Assembly (NCBI RefSeq): GCF_003390925.1
Contig: NZ_QUBS01000072.1
Coordinates: 1-60,063, forward strand
Length of the DNA: 60,063 nucleotides
Reading direction: 5' to 3'
DNA from: Trinickia diaoshuihuensis
GTDB taxonomy: Bacteria > Pseudomonadota > Gammaproteobacteria > Burkholderiales > Burkholderiaceae
In this document: positions 16,837-27,642 of the stretch, piece by piece
How the letters are laid out: each line of letters begins with the position of its first letter
Numbering within the stretch: position 1 is the first letter of the stretch
Position numbers and translations under genes: made by a program
Notes under the pieces: generated by a model
Databases searched by the model: none
The model's input: the letters and a program-made list of their open reading frames with translations, nothing else
Told to the model about the DNA's origin: nothing

Positions 16837-17712
16837 ATGGATCTGAACGCGCTTGCCGACTTCGCATTGGTCGCATCGAACGGAGGCCTCGGCAAAGCCA
16901 GCCGCGCGAGCGGGAAGTCGAAGGCCACCTTGTCCCGTCGCATCGCCGACCTCGAAGAGCAATTGGGCGTGCGGCTTATCGAGCGAGGTGCGCGCGGGTT
17001 GAAACTCACGGAAGCCGGCGAAATGCTGATGGCCCGCACGGAGGGGCCGATGCACGAGGTGGCCGAAGCGATGACGGCGACTCGCGAAGGGTTGTCCGCA
17101 CCGCGCGGCCGCTTGCGGATCGCCTCTCCGGTGCTGTTCTCGCAACTGGCCATGGGGCGGATTTGCGCGGAGTTTTGCGCGGCTTACCCGGAAGTCACGG
17201 TGGACCTCGTGGCCGAGGACCGGATGGTCGATCTCGTCGAGGAGCAGTTCGACGTGGCGATTCGAATCAATCCGAGCGCCGATAGCAGCTTGGTGGGCCG
17301 ATGCTTCGCGAAGGACAGACTCGTCGTTGTCGCGGCGCCATCCGTACCGATACCGAGCCCGGGCGCGGTTACGCCGGTTCCCGGCATCGTCTTCTCGAAT
17401 TTTCAGCCGGCGAACTGGACGCTCGACGACGGCCGCTTGGTGTTGCAACCGGTCCCGCGGCTTAGGCTCTCTTCGTTTCTGATGATCCGCGATGCGGCCG
17501 TCGCGGGCGCGGGCGCCGCGCTGATGCCGCAGTCGATCGCATGGAGTCAATTGACACGAGGCGAGTTGGTGCAGTGGGGGACGGTCACGGACGTGGAAGT
17601 CGCGTTGTGGGTGTTGCACACTTCGCGCCGTCTTCCTTCGCCGAAAGTTCGCGCGTTCGTCGAATTTATCTGCAATCAGTATCCCGAGGCGTCGCTCGTA
17701 CTGAAGGGATAG
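16837..17712 (+). CDS. LysR-family transcriptional regulator
   Basis: 291 residues. The N-terminal helix-turn-helix covers residues 1-60 (DLNALADFALVASNGGLGKA, KATLSRRIADLEEQLGVRLI), and the effector domain runs from about 88 (GRLRIASPVLFSQLAMGRIC) to 290. The chain is well conserved and complete. It reads divergently from the quinone-reductase/NmrA operon, so it is the likely activator or repressor of those two genes and of itself. It is related in type to the LysR protein at 2846 (both carry the RL-x-ASPVLF-type start of the effector domain), suggesting similar electrophile- or quinone-responsive circuits. Confidence 0.9.
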   Translation: MDLNALADFALVASNGGLGKASRASGKSKATLSRRIADLEEQLGVRLIERGARGLKLTEAGEMLMARTEGPMHEVAEAMTATREGLSAPRGRLRIASPVLFSQLAMGRICAEFCAAYPEVTVDLVAEDRMVDLVEEQFDVAIRINPSADSSLVGRCFAKDRLVVVAAPSVPIPSPGAVTPVPGIVFSNFQPANWTLDDGRLVLQPVPRLRLSSFLMIRDAAVAGAGAALMPQSIAWSQLTRGELVQWGTVTDVEVALWVLHTSRRLPSPKVRAFVEFICNQYPEASLVLKG

Positions 17713-17999
17713 AGGAGGTCGTCGCTTATTTCGTCGAACGAGTGTATTGCCGCTGAGCGTCTCGGCACGGTACACTGCGTCGCATGGAAACGAGCTTCGA
17801 TTCTCTCGCACCGGTTTTCGCGTCTCAACGCCCGCACGGCGCGGCGTTCGCGCTTGCCGTTTCCAAAGCCAAAAAACAGTCGCACGTCTGACCGGTGCGC
17901 TGTGCCGTCGGACGCGCGACGGGACAGCATCTGCCTTCTTTTTCTTGCCCTCCCGGCGCCTCCCTCGGATTCGATTCGGTCACGTTTCGAGGTGAAGGG

Positions 18000-18857
18000 A
18001 TGTCGATTTTCTCCGGTATTTGGATTCCGCTCGTCACGCCGTTCGAGGCAGGCGCGGTCGACCATCGCGCACTCGCCGCGCTCGTCGCGCGCTGCCGCAA
18101 GGCGGGTGTAGCGGGCTTTGCGGCGCTCGGTACGACCGGCGAGCCCGCCGCGATGTCGGACGAGGAGCAAGACGCGGTACTCAAGACGATCTTGCAAGCC
18201 GCCGAAGGCCTGCCCGTCATCGCGGGCGTGGCGGGCAACCAAGCCGTGGCGCTGCGTGAACGTGTACTGCGCCTGAACGATCAGCCGATCGATGGTTTGC
18301 TGATCACGGCGCCGTACTACATCCGTCCGTCCCAGGCCGGCATTCTCGACCATTTTTCGACGCTCGCCGATGTCAGCGCGAAGCCCATCGTCCTTTACGA
18401 CATTCCGTACCGCACCGGCGTACGCATCGAGCTCGATACGTTGCTGACGCTTGCTGCTCATTCCCGAATTCAAGCCATCAAGGACTGTGCGGGGTCCATC
18501 GAGACGACGCTGGCGCTGATCCTCGACGGACGGCTTCAAGTATTGGCCGGCAACGACGACGCGATGTTCGTCTCGATGTGCATGGGCGGTGCGGGCGCGA
18601 TCGCCGCGACGGCCCATGTTCGTACCGAGCGCTTCGTCGCGATGCATGCGGCTCTTGCGCGCGGCGATCTCGCGCAAGGCCGGGCGATTTTTCACGAATT
18701 GGCACCGCTCTTGCGCGCCTTGGTGTCCGAGCCGAACCCGGCACCGGTCAAAGCGGCGCTCGCCGTGCAAGGCGAGATTGCCAACGAATTGCGCTCGCCC
18801 ATGATGCCCGCGAGCGACGCGCTCACACGGGAGTTGACTGCGCTGTTGGCTGCATAG
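18000..18857 (+). CDS. Dihydrodipicolinate synthase-family aldolase (DapA-like)
   Basis: A class I aldolase-like protein of 285 residues. The ATG at 18000 has GAGGTGAAGG directly upstream and starts the typical MSIFSGIWIPLVTPF. Schiff-base Lys161 lies in QAIKDCAGS, Tyr133 in VLYDIPYRTG, and the carboxylate-binding loop is GTTGEPA at 44-50. The family includes DapA, N-acetylneuraminate lyase and sugar-acid aldolases; isolated paralogues like this one usually act on a 2-keto acid rather than in lysine synthesis. The gene stands alone, and its last 35 bases overlap the convergent rhodanese gene. The exact substrate is unknown. Confidence 0.85.
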   Translation: MSIFSGIWIPLVTPFEAGAVDHRALAALVARCRKAGVAGFAALGTTGEPAAMSDEEQDAVLKTILQAAEGLPVIAGVAGNQAVALRERVLRLNDQPIDGLLITAPYYIRPSQAGILDHFSTLADVSAKPIVLYDIPYRTGVRIELDTLLTLAAHSRIQAIKDCAGSIETTLALILDGRLQVLAGNDDAMFVSMCMGGAGAIAATAHVRTERFVAMHAALARGDLAQGRAIFHELAPLLRALVSEPNPAPVKAALAVQGEIANELRSPMMPASDALTRELTALLAA

Positions 18858-19290
18858 CCGATTCGCGCGACGAGGGTTGCGCGTCCGTGCCGGTGGCGAG
18901 CGCGTAGCCTTCGTCGATCCAGCCGGTTACCCCTCCGATCATGATCTTGACGGGGCGGCCGAGTTTCGCCAGCCGTATCGCGCCGCGTGTCGCGCCGTTG
19001 CAGTGAGGTCCGGCGCAATACGTCACGAAGACGGTCTCGGGCGCATAGTGCGCGAGCTTCGATGCAATGATCTTGCCTTGCGGCAAGTTGATCGCGCCCG
19101 GTACGTGTCCGGCCGCGAACAGTGCGGGACTACGCACGTCGAGCAACACGAAGTCCTGCTGGCCCTTGGCGACGATTGCGTCGTATACGTCGGCGCAATC
19201 GGTCTCGAAGCGCAGCGACGATTCGAAATGTTCGAGCGCGGCTTCGCTGGGCGCGGGCGCGACGGCGGTGACGGCCGATGAGTTCTGCAT
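18823..19290 (-). CDS. Rhodanese-domain sulfurtransferase-like protein
   Basis: A single-domain rhodanese of 155 residues: FVLLDVRSPALFAAGHVPGA at 47-66 followed by the active loop around Cys92 (VTYCAGPHCNGATRGA). The loop has a second Cys at 97, as in the group linked with FtrA-type regulators. Rhodaneses carry sulfane sulfur on the active cysteine. The C-terminal 25 residues are low complexity and overlap the end of the DapA-like gene on the other strand. It is divergent from the FtrA-like regulator gene across a gap that contains a heptamer repeat, a pairing that I recall from other Burkholderiaceae. Confidence 0.85.
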   Translation of the reverse strand: MQNSSAVTAVAPAPSEAALEHFESSLRFETDCADVYDAIVAKGQQDFVLLDVRSPALFAAGHVPGAINLPQGKIIASKLAHYAPETVFVTYCAGPHCNGATRGAIRLAKLGRPVKIMIGGVTGWIDEGYALATGTDAQPSSRESAMQPTAQSTPV

Positions 19291-19307
19291 GGTTGCCTCG
19301 TCTCGTT

Positions 19308-19349
19308 GTTAGCGGTTGGCGGTTAGCGGTTAGCGGTTGGCGGTTGGCA
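19308..19349 (+). repeat. Tandem heptamer repeat, six copies of GTTRGCG
   Basis: Six head-to-tail 7-base units run without interruption: GTTAGCG, GTTGGCG, GTTAGCG, GTTAGCG, GTTGGCG and GTTGGCA. They lie in the 145-base gap between the divergent rhodanese and ftrA-like genes, just upstream of the rhodanese start. Copy number changes by slippage could alter spacing in this promoter region; that is inference. Confidence 0.85.
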
Positions 19350-19435
19350 CGATCGGTTGGAACGCATGAGCATTATCGCGACCCGAATCGAAAGATGGCA
19401 GTGGCGCGATCGTCAATATCCGGTAACATCGCGCC

Positions 19436-20407
19436 ATGCAATCTCATCTTGTCGTGGCTGTCGCGTACGATCGGCTTTGCACCTTCGAGTTCGGCTGCGT
19501 CGTCGAACTCTTCGCGTTACCGCGGCCCGAACTCGGAGTGCAGTGGTATCGGTTCGCCGTGTGCGCCGCCGAAGACGGGCCGATTCGCGCCGCGGGCGGT
19601 ATCACGCTCTCGGCGCCGTACACGCTCAAACTGCTCGATCGTGCCGACACGATCGTCATACCGGGTTGGCGCGACGCCGACGAGCCGCCGCCCGAACCGC
19701 TGCTGCGCAAGTTGCGCGCGGCGGCGCGTCGAGACGCAAGGCTCTGTTCGATTTGCTCGGGCGTGTTCGTGCTGGCGGCGGCCGGCGTGCTCGACGGCAA
19801 AACGGTGACGACGCACTGGCGCTACGCCGAAAAACTCAAAACCCGCTATCCGGCGCTCCATGTCGAGCCCGACGCGCTGTATGTCGATGAGGGCCATGTC
19901 GTCACGTCGGCAGGCTCCGCGGCGGGGCTCGATATGTTGCTGCATCTCGTGCGGCGCGATCATGGCGCCGCCGTGGCCAATCGCGTGGCGCAGCGGCTCG
20001 TCGTGCCGCCCCATCGCGACGGCGGGCAAGCGCAGTTCGTCCCGCGGCCGATGCCGCCCGAAGACGACGGCGGCCGCCTCGCTCGGTTGATCGATTGGAT
20101 GCGCGCGCATGCGGCGGCGGAGCATACGGTCGAATCGCTGGCGCGGCGTGCGTCGATGAGCGCGAGGACGCTGCAGCGGCGCTTTCGCGAAGCAACGGGC
20201 CTCGGCCCGTATGAGTGGTTGATTCGCGAACGCATCGCGCTGGCGAAGGACATGCTGGAGACGCGTCCGCGCCTATCGATCGGCGCGATCGCGGAGCGAG
20301 CCGGCTTCGGCTCGGAGGAGTCGATGCGCAGGCACTTCCGGCGTATCGCAATGACTAGCCCCGCGGCCTATCGTCAGCAATTCGCGCAACCCCGGGCGGC
20401 TCGGTGA
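19436..20407 (+). CDS. ftrA: GlxA/FtrA-type AraC-family regulator
   Basis: 323 residues. An N-terminal DJ-1/PfpI-like domain (VVAVAYDRLCTFEFGCVVEL, then LCSICSGVFVLAAAGVLDGK with the nucleophile-elbow Cys near residue 105) is followed by a C-terminal AraC helix-turn-helix from about 230 (TVESLARRASMSARTLQRRF, IGAIAERAGFGSEESMRRHF). This is the GlxA family; the chain and its rhodanese neighbour match proteins named FtrA. It probably controls the divergent rhodanese gene. The ligand of the DJ-1-like domain is not known, though many relatives respond to metabolites such as betaine or carnitine. Confidence 0.85.
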   Translation: MQSHLVVAVAYDRLCTFEFGCVVELFALPRPELGVQWYRFAVCAAEDGPIRAAGGITLSAPYTLKLLDRADTIVIPGWRDADEPPPEPLLRKLRAAARRDARLCSICSGVFVLAAAGVLDGKTVTTHWRYAEKLKTRYPALHVEPDALYVDEGHVVTSAGSAAGLDMLLHLVRRDHGAAVANRVAQRLVVPPHRDGGQAQFVPRPMPPEDDGGRLARLIDWMRAHAAAEHTVESLARRASMSARTLQRRFREATGLGPYEWLIRERIALAKDMLETRPRLSIGAIAERAGFGSEESMRRHFRRIAMTSPAAYRQQFAQPRAAR

Positions 20408-20429
20408 GCGCGTCGGCGGCGATGGCCTG

Positions 20430-22175
20430 CTAGCGATGTTCGGTGCTCGCCTGCGTCGAGGCGAACGCGGTCAATGCCTGCCTGATGTCCTCGATCACGC
20501 TATCCCAATCGCCGAGGCTCGGTTGACGGAACAGCCGGGCGCTCGGATACCAGGGGCTCTCCTCGCGTTCCAGCATCCAGCGCCAGCAGGTATCGAGGCG
20601 GTTCAAGATCCATACGGGTTTGTTCATCGCCCCGGCCAGATGGGCAGTCGATGTGTCAACGGATACCACGAGGTCCAGGTTCTCGACGAGCGCGGCGGTA
20701 TCGGCGAAATCGGTCAACTCCGCGGTCCAATCGATGACGTGCCGGCTTGCTTCATGCCGTTCGCGCAACTCGCTCAATTGCCGCTCGGCTTTCTCGCCCT
20801 TTTGCAGGCTGAAGAACTGGACGCCCGGCGTTTCGAGGATCGGCGCGAATCGCTCGACGCTCAGCGATCGGCGTGCGTCGTTCTTTCTCAGTTCGGGAAC
20901 ATGGGGGCGGTGCCCGCCGGCCCAGACGAGGCCGACCTTCTTCACTGCGCCGGGCGCCGCCGCTTCAATGCGGCTGCGCCATTGCGCCGATGCGCGAGGG
21001 TCGGCGAACAGGTAAGGCGTATCGGCCGGGATCGTCGGGACGACCGTGCCGAGCGCGAGCGGCAGGCTGAGCAGCGGACAATGGTAGTCGAAGGGCGGTA
21101 ACGGATCTCCGGCGGCGACGAGTTTGTCCACCCCCGCGAGCCCTGAGAGTAGGCGCGTGAGTTCCGGTTGAACCTCGAGGACGACCCGTGCGCCTTGCTT
21201 CGCCACTAGCGCGGCGTAGCGGCAAAATTGCAGCGTGTCGCCCAAGCCTTGTTCGGCGTGAAGCAAGATCGTCTGACCGTCGAGCGGCGCATCGCCGAGC
21301 CATAGCGGCACGTCGAACGCGCGCCGGCTCGGCGCGATGCGTTTGCGTTGCCAGCGCCATTCGTATTCCGCGAAGCCGCCGGCCAGTTCGCCCATCTGCA
21401 ACAGGCATAGCGCGCGGTTCCAGTGCGTTTCGGCCGAATCCGGCGCTAGCGCCAACGCCCGTTCATAGCACGCGAGGGCATCGGCGTGCCGGTTCATGTC
21501 GACGAACGTAAGGCCCAAGTTGTTCCAAGCATCGGCAAACGTCGCTTGTATGGCCAGCGCGCGCTCGTAACTCTCCCTCGCTTCGAGCGGGCGGTTCAGA
21601 TCGGACAGCGCGTTGGCGCGGTTGCTCCAAGCCTCGGCATAGTTCGGGCGTAGCGCGAGCGCTTTGTCGCAGCTCGCGAGCGCTTCTTCGGGCAGCCCGA
21701 GATCGCGCAGGACGCCGCTACGATTGCTCCATGCTTCGGGAAAATCGGGCTTGGCCGCCAGCGCTTTGTCGAAACTGGCGAGGGCTTCATCAGGCCGGTT
21801 CAGGCTCGCGAGCGCCACGCCGCGGTTATTGAGCGCATCGACAAAGCCGCTCTTCAAAGCGAGCGCTCGATTGGCCGCCGCGAGTGCCGCGTCGTGACGG
21901 CCGATCGCATTCAGGGCGAACGCCAGATTCGAATGCACGGGGGCTTGCCGCGCGTCGATGTCGAGCGCTCGGCTTAGCAACGCGATGCCTTCCTCGTATC
22001 GCTTGGACTGAAGGGCCAATGCGCCGAGAAGCTGCAACGCGTCGAAGTGGCGGGGACGCAGGGCGAGAATTTCGCGGTAGGCGCTCTCGGCTTCGGCGAG
22101 GGCGCCGTTTTGCTGAAGCTCGACGGCTTCGCGAAGCAGATTGTCGATGTGGCGCGGGCTGCCGGGCTTGCTCAT
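20430..22175 (-). CDS. TPR-repeat protein with GT9-like glycosyltransferase domain
   Basis: 581 residues in two parts. The first 290 are about eight tetratricopeptide repeats of the GT-associated type (ALAIQATFADAWNNLGLTFV, ALALRPNYAEAWSNRANALS). From about 300 there is a domain resembling family 9 heptosyltransferases: ILLHAEQGLGDTLQFCRYAA, VGLVWAGGHRPHVPELRKND, and NLDLVVSVDTSTAHLAGAMN, the nucleotide-sugar-binding end. Proteins of this architecture are common in Burkholderiaceae and are thought to glycosylate proteins or flagellin, but the acceptor here is unknown. No flagellar or LPS genes are close by. It is followed downstream only by the convergent ftrA-like gene. Confidence 0.85.
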   Translation of the reverse strand: MSKPGSPRHIDNLLREAVELQQNGALAEAESAYREILALRPRHFDALQLLGALALQSKRYEEGIALLSRALDIDARQAPVHSNLAFALNAIGRHDAALAAANRALALKSGFVDALNNRGVALASLNRPDEALASFDKALAAKPDFPEAWSNRSGVLRDLGLPEEALASCDKALALRPNYAEAWSNRANALSDLNRPLEARESYERALAIQATFADAWNNLGLTFVDMNRHADALACYERALALAPDSAETHWNRALCLLQMGELAGGFAEYEWRWQRKRIAPSRRAFDVPLWLGDAPLDGQTILLHAEQGLGDTLQFCRYAALVAKQGARVVLEVQPELTRLLSGLAGVDKLVAAGDPLPPFDYHCPLLSLPLALGTVVPTIPADTPYLFADPRASAQWRSRIEAAAPGAVKKVGLVWAGGHRPHVPELRKNDARRSLSVERFAPILETPGVQFFSLQKGEKAERQLSELRERHEASRHVIDWTAELTDFADTAALVENLDLVVSVDTSTAHLAGAMNKPVWILNRLDTCWRWMLEREESPWYPSARLFRQPSLGDWDSVIEDIRQALTAFASTQASTEHR

Positions 22176-22313
22176 GGAATCGATAGACGGCGAAACGAGG
22201 CGCCGCGTGCGGCCGGCCGAAGGATACCGGACGGGCCGCGCGCGGCGTGGGGTAGATGACCTCGATTATCGCCGATGCAAGGGCGCGGCGCGATGCCCGC
22301 CCTCGGCGTTGCC

Positions 22314-23072
22314 TTACAGCGATCGGATGTCGGCTGTCGGCGTTTGGCCGAATGCGTCGGACAGCAGGTAGTCGACCAACTTGCCCGCGGCGTCCCTGGG
22401 CGAGGTCAGTTGTCCGGCGCGTTTCATCTCGGCGAAACGTTCGCGTTGCGGAAAGCGTGCGTCGTCGGTGCCGCGGATCTCGCCTTGCATGTCGGTATCG
22501 ACGACGCCGGGCGCCACGCTCGCCACGCGCAAGGCGGGTTCGCCGTCCAGCGCCGCGGCGCGCGCATGATGATCGAGTGCCGCCTTCGTTGCGCAGTAGA
22601 CGTTCCAGCCCGCGTACGGATTGCGGGCCGCGCCGCTCGAGATGTGCGCGATACGCCGGTCTTGCAATCCGGCCGTCGCCGCCGAGAACGCGCTCGAGAG
22701 CATCAACGGCGCGGCGACGTTGAGCGCCACCGCACGGCCGACGTCGGCCGGCTGCTGCACGGCGCACGGCCCGATCGGCGCGACCGTGCCCGCGTTGTTG
22801 ACGAGCAGGGCGCGCTCGGCGCCCCGCAAGAACGCGGCAATCGTATCGCCGGCCAGCCACTGCGCGAGCGCATCGCTGTCGGACAAGTCGAGTTCGACTT
22901 CTTCGAATCGGCCAGGCAATGCGGCGGGAGAGTCGTCCGGTGCGCGGCGCGAACGCGCCACGCCCAGTACGTCGATGCCGCGCCCGCGCAACGCTTCTAC
23001 GAGCGCCGCGCCAAGGCCGCGCGTATGCCCGGTGACGATGGCGCGGGTGACCGGATGAGCGTGACTTGCCAT
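22314..23072 (-). CDS. Short-chain dehydrogenase/reductase
   Basis: A classical SDR of 252 residues. The cofactor loop IVTGHTRGLGAALVEAL is at residues 12-28, NNAGTV at about 91, the catalytic Ser in IAHISSGAARNPYAGW, and the Tyr-x3-Lys in NVYCATKAALDHHA near residue 155. It should reduce a carbonyl with NADPH. The start lies 7 bases after the stop of the OYE gene, so the two are co-transcribed and probably act on related substrates. The upstream ArsR-type gene completes the operon. Confidence 0.88.
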   Translation of the reverse strand: MASHAHPVTRAIVTGHTRGLGAALVEALRGRGIDVLGVARSRRAPDDSPAALPGRFEEVELDLSDSDALAQWLAGDTIAAFLRGAERALLVNNAGTVAPIGPCAVQQPADVGRAVALNVAAPLMLSSAFSAATAGLQDRRIAHISSGAARNPYAGWNVYCATKAALDHHARAAALDGEPALRVASVAPGVVDTDMQGEIRGTDDARFPQRERFAEMKRAGQLTSPRDAAGKLVDYLLSDAFGQTPTADIRSL

Positions 23073-23078
23073 ATGCCT

Positions 23079-24137
23079 TTAAGCCGTTTCGAGCGCCGGA
23101 TAATCGACGTAGCCTTGCGGCCCCGGAGCATAAAACGTTTCGGGGTTCGGTTTGTTCAGCGGCGCATCGAGCTTGAAGCGGGCCGGCAAATCGGGGTTGG
23201 CGATGAAGAGCTGGCCCCAAGCGACGGCGTCGGCTTCGCCCGCATCGAGCGTTTGCTGCGCGCTTTCCTTCGTGAATTTTTCATTCGCGATATAGACGCC
23301 GCCGAACGCTTGCTTAAGTTGCGGTCCAAGGCGGTTCTCGCCGATCGACTCGCGCGCGCAGATGAACGCGATGTGCCGCTTGCCCAGTTCGCGCGCGACG
23401 TAGCCGAACGTCTCGGCGGGGTTCGAATCGCCCATCGTATGCGCATCGCCGCGCGGTGCGAGGTGGACGCCGACTCGGCCCGCACCCCAGACGGCGATGC
23501 ATTCGTCGACGATTTCGAGCAAGAGGCGTGCGCGGTTTTCGATCGGGCCGCCGTAGGCATCGGTCCGCTTGTTCGTGCTGTCTTGCAGGAACTGGTCGAG
23601 CAAATAGCCGTTCGCGCCATGAATCTCCACGCCGTCGAAGCCGGCGGCCTTAGCGTTTTCGGCTCCCTTGCGGAATGCGGCGACCACGTCGCGAATCTCG
23701 TCGAGCTCGAGTGCGCGCGGCGTAACGAAGGGCCGCTGCGGCCGGACGAGACTGACATGGCCTCCCGGTGCGATCGGGCTCGGCGCGACGGGCAGCTCAC
23801 CGTTCAAAAAGATCGGGTCGGACACGCGTCCGACGTGCCACAACTGCAAGAAGATGCGGCCGCCCGCGGCATGCACGGCGTCGGTTACGATCTTCCATCC
23901 GGCCACCTGCTCGTCCGACCAAATGCCCGGCGTGGCGGCGTAGCCGATACCCTGCGGGGTCACGGAGGTCGCTTCGCTGAGAATGAGACCGGCCGACGCG
24001 CGCTCGGCGTAGTATTGCGCCATCAATGCGTTGGGCAGGCGCTCGTCGCCGGCACGTTGCCGCGTGAGGGGGGCCATGATGATGCGGTTCGGCAAAGTGA
24101 GGTCGCCGACGACAAGCGGATCGAACAGAGTAGGCAT
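23079..24137 (-). CDS. nemA: Old Yellow Enzyme-family ene-reductase (NemA-like)
   Basis: An FMN-dependent OYE of 352 residues: FDPLVVGDLTLPNRIIMAPL at the start, FLQLWHVGRVSDP, the substrate-binding pair in IHGANGYLLDQFLQ (His and Asn of HxxN), and RTDAYGGPIENRARLLLEI. This is the NemA/xenobiotic-reductase group that reduces N-ethylmaleimide, nitrate esters and alpha,beta-unsaturated carbonyls. It is the middle gene of an ArsR-OYE-SDR set on the minus strand. The pairing with a regulator of the helix-turn-helix type matches electrophile-responsive nemRA-like logic, though the regulator family differs. Confidence 0.92.
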   Translation of the reverse strand: MPTLFDPLVVGDLTLPNRIIMAPLTRQRAGDERLPNALMAQYYAERASAGLILSEATSVTPQGIGYAATPGIWSDEQVAGWKIVTDAVHAAGGRIFLQLWHVGRVSDPIFLNGELPVAPSPIAPGGHVSLVRPQRPFVTPRALELDEIRDVVAAFRKGAENAKAAGFDGVEIHGANGYLLDQFLQDSTNKRTDAYGGPIENRARLLLEIVDECIAVWGAGRVGVHLAPRGDAHTMGDSNPAETFGYVARELGKRHIAFICARESIGENRLGPQLKQAFGGVYIANEKFTKESAQQTLDAGEADAVAWGQLFIANPDLPARFKLDAPLNKPNPETFYAPGPQGYVDYPALETA

Positions 24138-24244
24138 GGCAAGTTTTCCTTATGAGCGCGGCGCGCGAACGCAGGAACCGCGGTACGGTACAACCAGGGA
24201 CACGATGGATTGAACTGCCGGCGAACGTTCAGGCGGTGCTCGCC

Positions 24245-26200
<1,956 letters not shown>

Positions 26201-26424
26201 TCGACCACCTTTGACCGCAACCGCTTCACCTTGGGCCTGCGCGCCGCTCGAAACACTTCGGCGCCGCGCGGGACCTACGTTGAGCCAGAAAGTCGCGTGT
26301 GCCGGCTGTCGCGTAGTGGAAAGCACCATGTCTCCGCGAATTCCGCCGTCAATGCGCCGAACTTCGCTCGTACTCCAGCGGCAAAATATCACTTCCAAAC
26401 AGTACGAGTGATATCGAGGTTGCC

Positions 26425-27063
26425 GTGGTTTCCGTGGATTTGCTGATTGCTTTCGTCGTCGCGCTTATCGTTGTCTATGCGATTCCCGGGCCCGACATGG
26501 CGCTGATCCTACAGACCAGCATTGCGCGCGGGGCGCGCCAAGGTCTGACTGCCGCCGGCGGTCTAGCCGTGTCGCGGGCGACGCATGTCACGCTCTCCGC
26601 GTGCGGTGTGGCGGCGCTGCTTAGAACCGCGCCTTGGCTGTATGAAGTCGTGCGCTACGGCGGCGCTCTTTATTTGGCCTACGTTGCCGTTCAAATCTTC
26701 CGTTCGCCGCTGTTCTCGTTGCAGCCGGCTCAAGAGCGCGCCCAGAGCGTGGGTGAGGGCGGCGCGCGCCGTCAGACCTTCATGAAGGGTCTGCTGACCA
26801 ATTTGCTCAATCCGAAGGCGCTGCTGTTTTGCTCGGTGCTGCTGCCGCAGTTTATCCGCCCTGCAAACGGGCCCGTTGCCGCTCAAGTGACGGAACTCGG
26901 CCTTATCCTCGTGATCGTTGGCGCGATGTTCGACGCGATTTACGCGCTCGGCGCGGCGCGCATTTCGACGGTCCTTCGAAAGTACCCGCTGGCGCAAACG
27001 CTGCAGCGCTGGACTTTTTCCGCCGCGTTGATCGGCTTCGCGCTGCGTCTTTCCCTCGATTGA
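26425..27063 (+). CDS. LysE/RhtB-family exporter
   Basis: A membrane protein of 212 residues with about six hydrophobic segments. The start is GTG 26425 after GAGGT. It opens with the family signature LLIAFVVALIVVYAIPGPDMALILQTS (PGPDM is diagnostic), then SIARGARQGL, and GLLTNLLNPKALLFCSVLLP in the middle. LysE/RhtB carriers export amino acids or small metabolites in exchange for protons. There is no linked LysR-type regulator, so the substrate cannot be guessed. About 220 bases of non-coding DNA precede it. Confidence 0.88.
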   Translation: MVSVDLLIAFVVALIVVYAIPGPDMALILQTSIARGARQGLTAAGGLAVSRATHVTLSACGVAALLRTAPWLYEVVRYGGALYLAYVAVQIFRSPLFSLQPAQERAQSVGEGGARRQTFMKGLLTNLLNPKALLFCSVLLPQFIRPANGPVAAQVTELGLILVIVGAMFDAIYALGAARISTVLRKYPLAQTLQRWTFSAALIGFALRLSLD

Positions 27064-27132
27064 TGTTTGACGGCCGGTCTGGGCGACGATGGCGCGTTTG
27101 GCCGCCATCCGCCCCCCGGCCCGTCGCTCGGA

Positions 27133-27642
27133 TTAGGCCATACGCCCGAGGTAATCGAATTTGCCGAGTTCCACGCCGTTATGACGCAAGATCGCGTAGC
27201 TCGTGGTGAGATGGAAAAAGAAGTTCGGCAACGCGAAGTGAAGTAGATAGACCTGTCCGGCGAACTCGTGCTTACCGCTCGGTACGTTCAGCGTCACCGT
27301 GCGCGACTCGCTGCCGTCCAGCTTCGACGCATCGAAGCCCTTCAAGTACGCGATCGTCTTGTCGATCCGCTCGTACAACTCATCGAACGTTTGCTCGGAA
27401 TCCTCATATTTCGGGGGCTCGACGCCAGCCAGCCGCGAGATGCAAAACTTCGCCGCGTCCGAGGCGATTTGCACCTGCCGCGTCAAGGGGTGCATATCCG
27501 GATAGAGGCGGCTCGAGAGCAGGATCGACGGCTCGAAGTGCTTCGTCAACGCATGGTCGTGTGCCTTTTGCAGCACGGCGCGCAGGTTCGTCAGCCCGCG
27601 CGTGAAAACCGGCACTGAAGCGTCGTAAATGGACAGGGACAT
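27133..27642 (-). CDS. DUF1993 family protein
   Basis: 169 residues, starting MSLSIYDASVPVFTRGLTNL and running through LYPDMHPLTRQVQIASDAAK, TFDELYERIDKTIAYLKGFD and the C-terminal HFALPNFFFHLTTSYAILRH. This fits DUF1993, a family of DinB-like four-helix proteins found in many proteobacteria; the His residues near the C-terminus could bind a metal as in DinB. No reaction has been assigned. It is convergent with the LysE gene and divergent from the S53 peptidase gene. Confidence 0.85.
   Translation of the reverse strand: MSLSIYDASVPVFTRGLTNLRAVLQKAHDHALTKHFEPSILLSSRLYPDMHPLTRQVQIASDAAKFCISRLAGVEPPKYEDSEQTFDELYERIDKTIAYLKGFDASKLDGSESRTVTLNVPSGKHEFAGQVYLLHFALPNFFFHLTTSYAILRHNGVELGKFDYLGRMA

Noticed and set aside
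15960-17285. 441-codon plus-strand frame across the quinone reductase and LysR genes
   Set aside because: It crosses a divergent promoter and two real genes on either strand, with no ribosome binding site and a composition typical of shadow frames.
17713-17999. 35-codon frame starting at 17784 before the DapA-like gene
   Set aside because: The ATG lacks a ribosome binding site and the peptide (METSFDSLAPVFASQ...) has no recognisable feature; possibly leader sequence only.
22275-24155. 626-codon open frame on the plus strand opposite the OYE and SDR genes
   Set aside because: It is a mirror of two well-recognised minus-strand genes. Its translation is Arg/Gly/Ala-rich without any family pattern, as expected from antisense of GC-rich codons.
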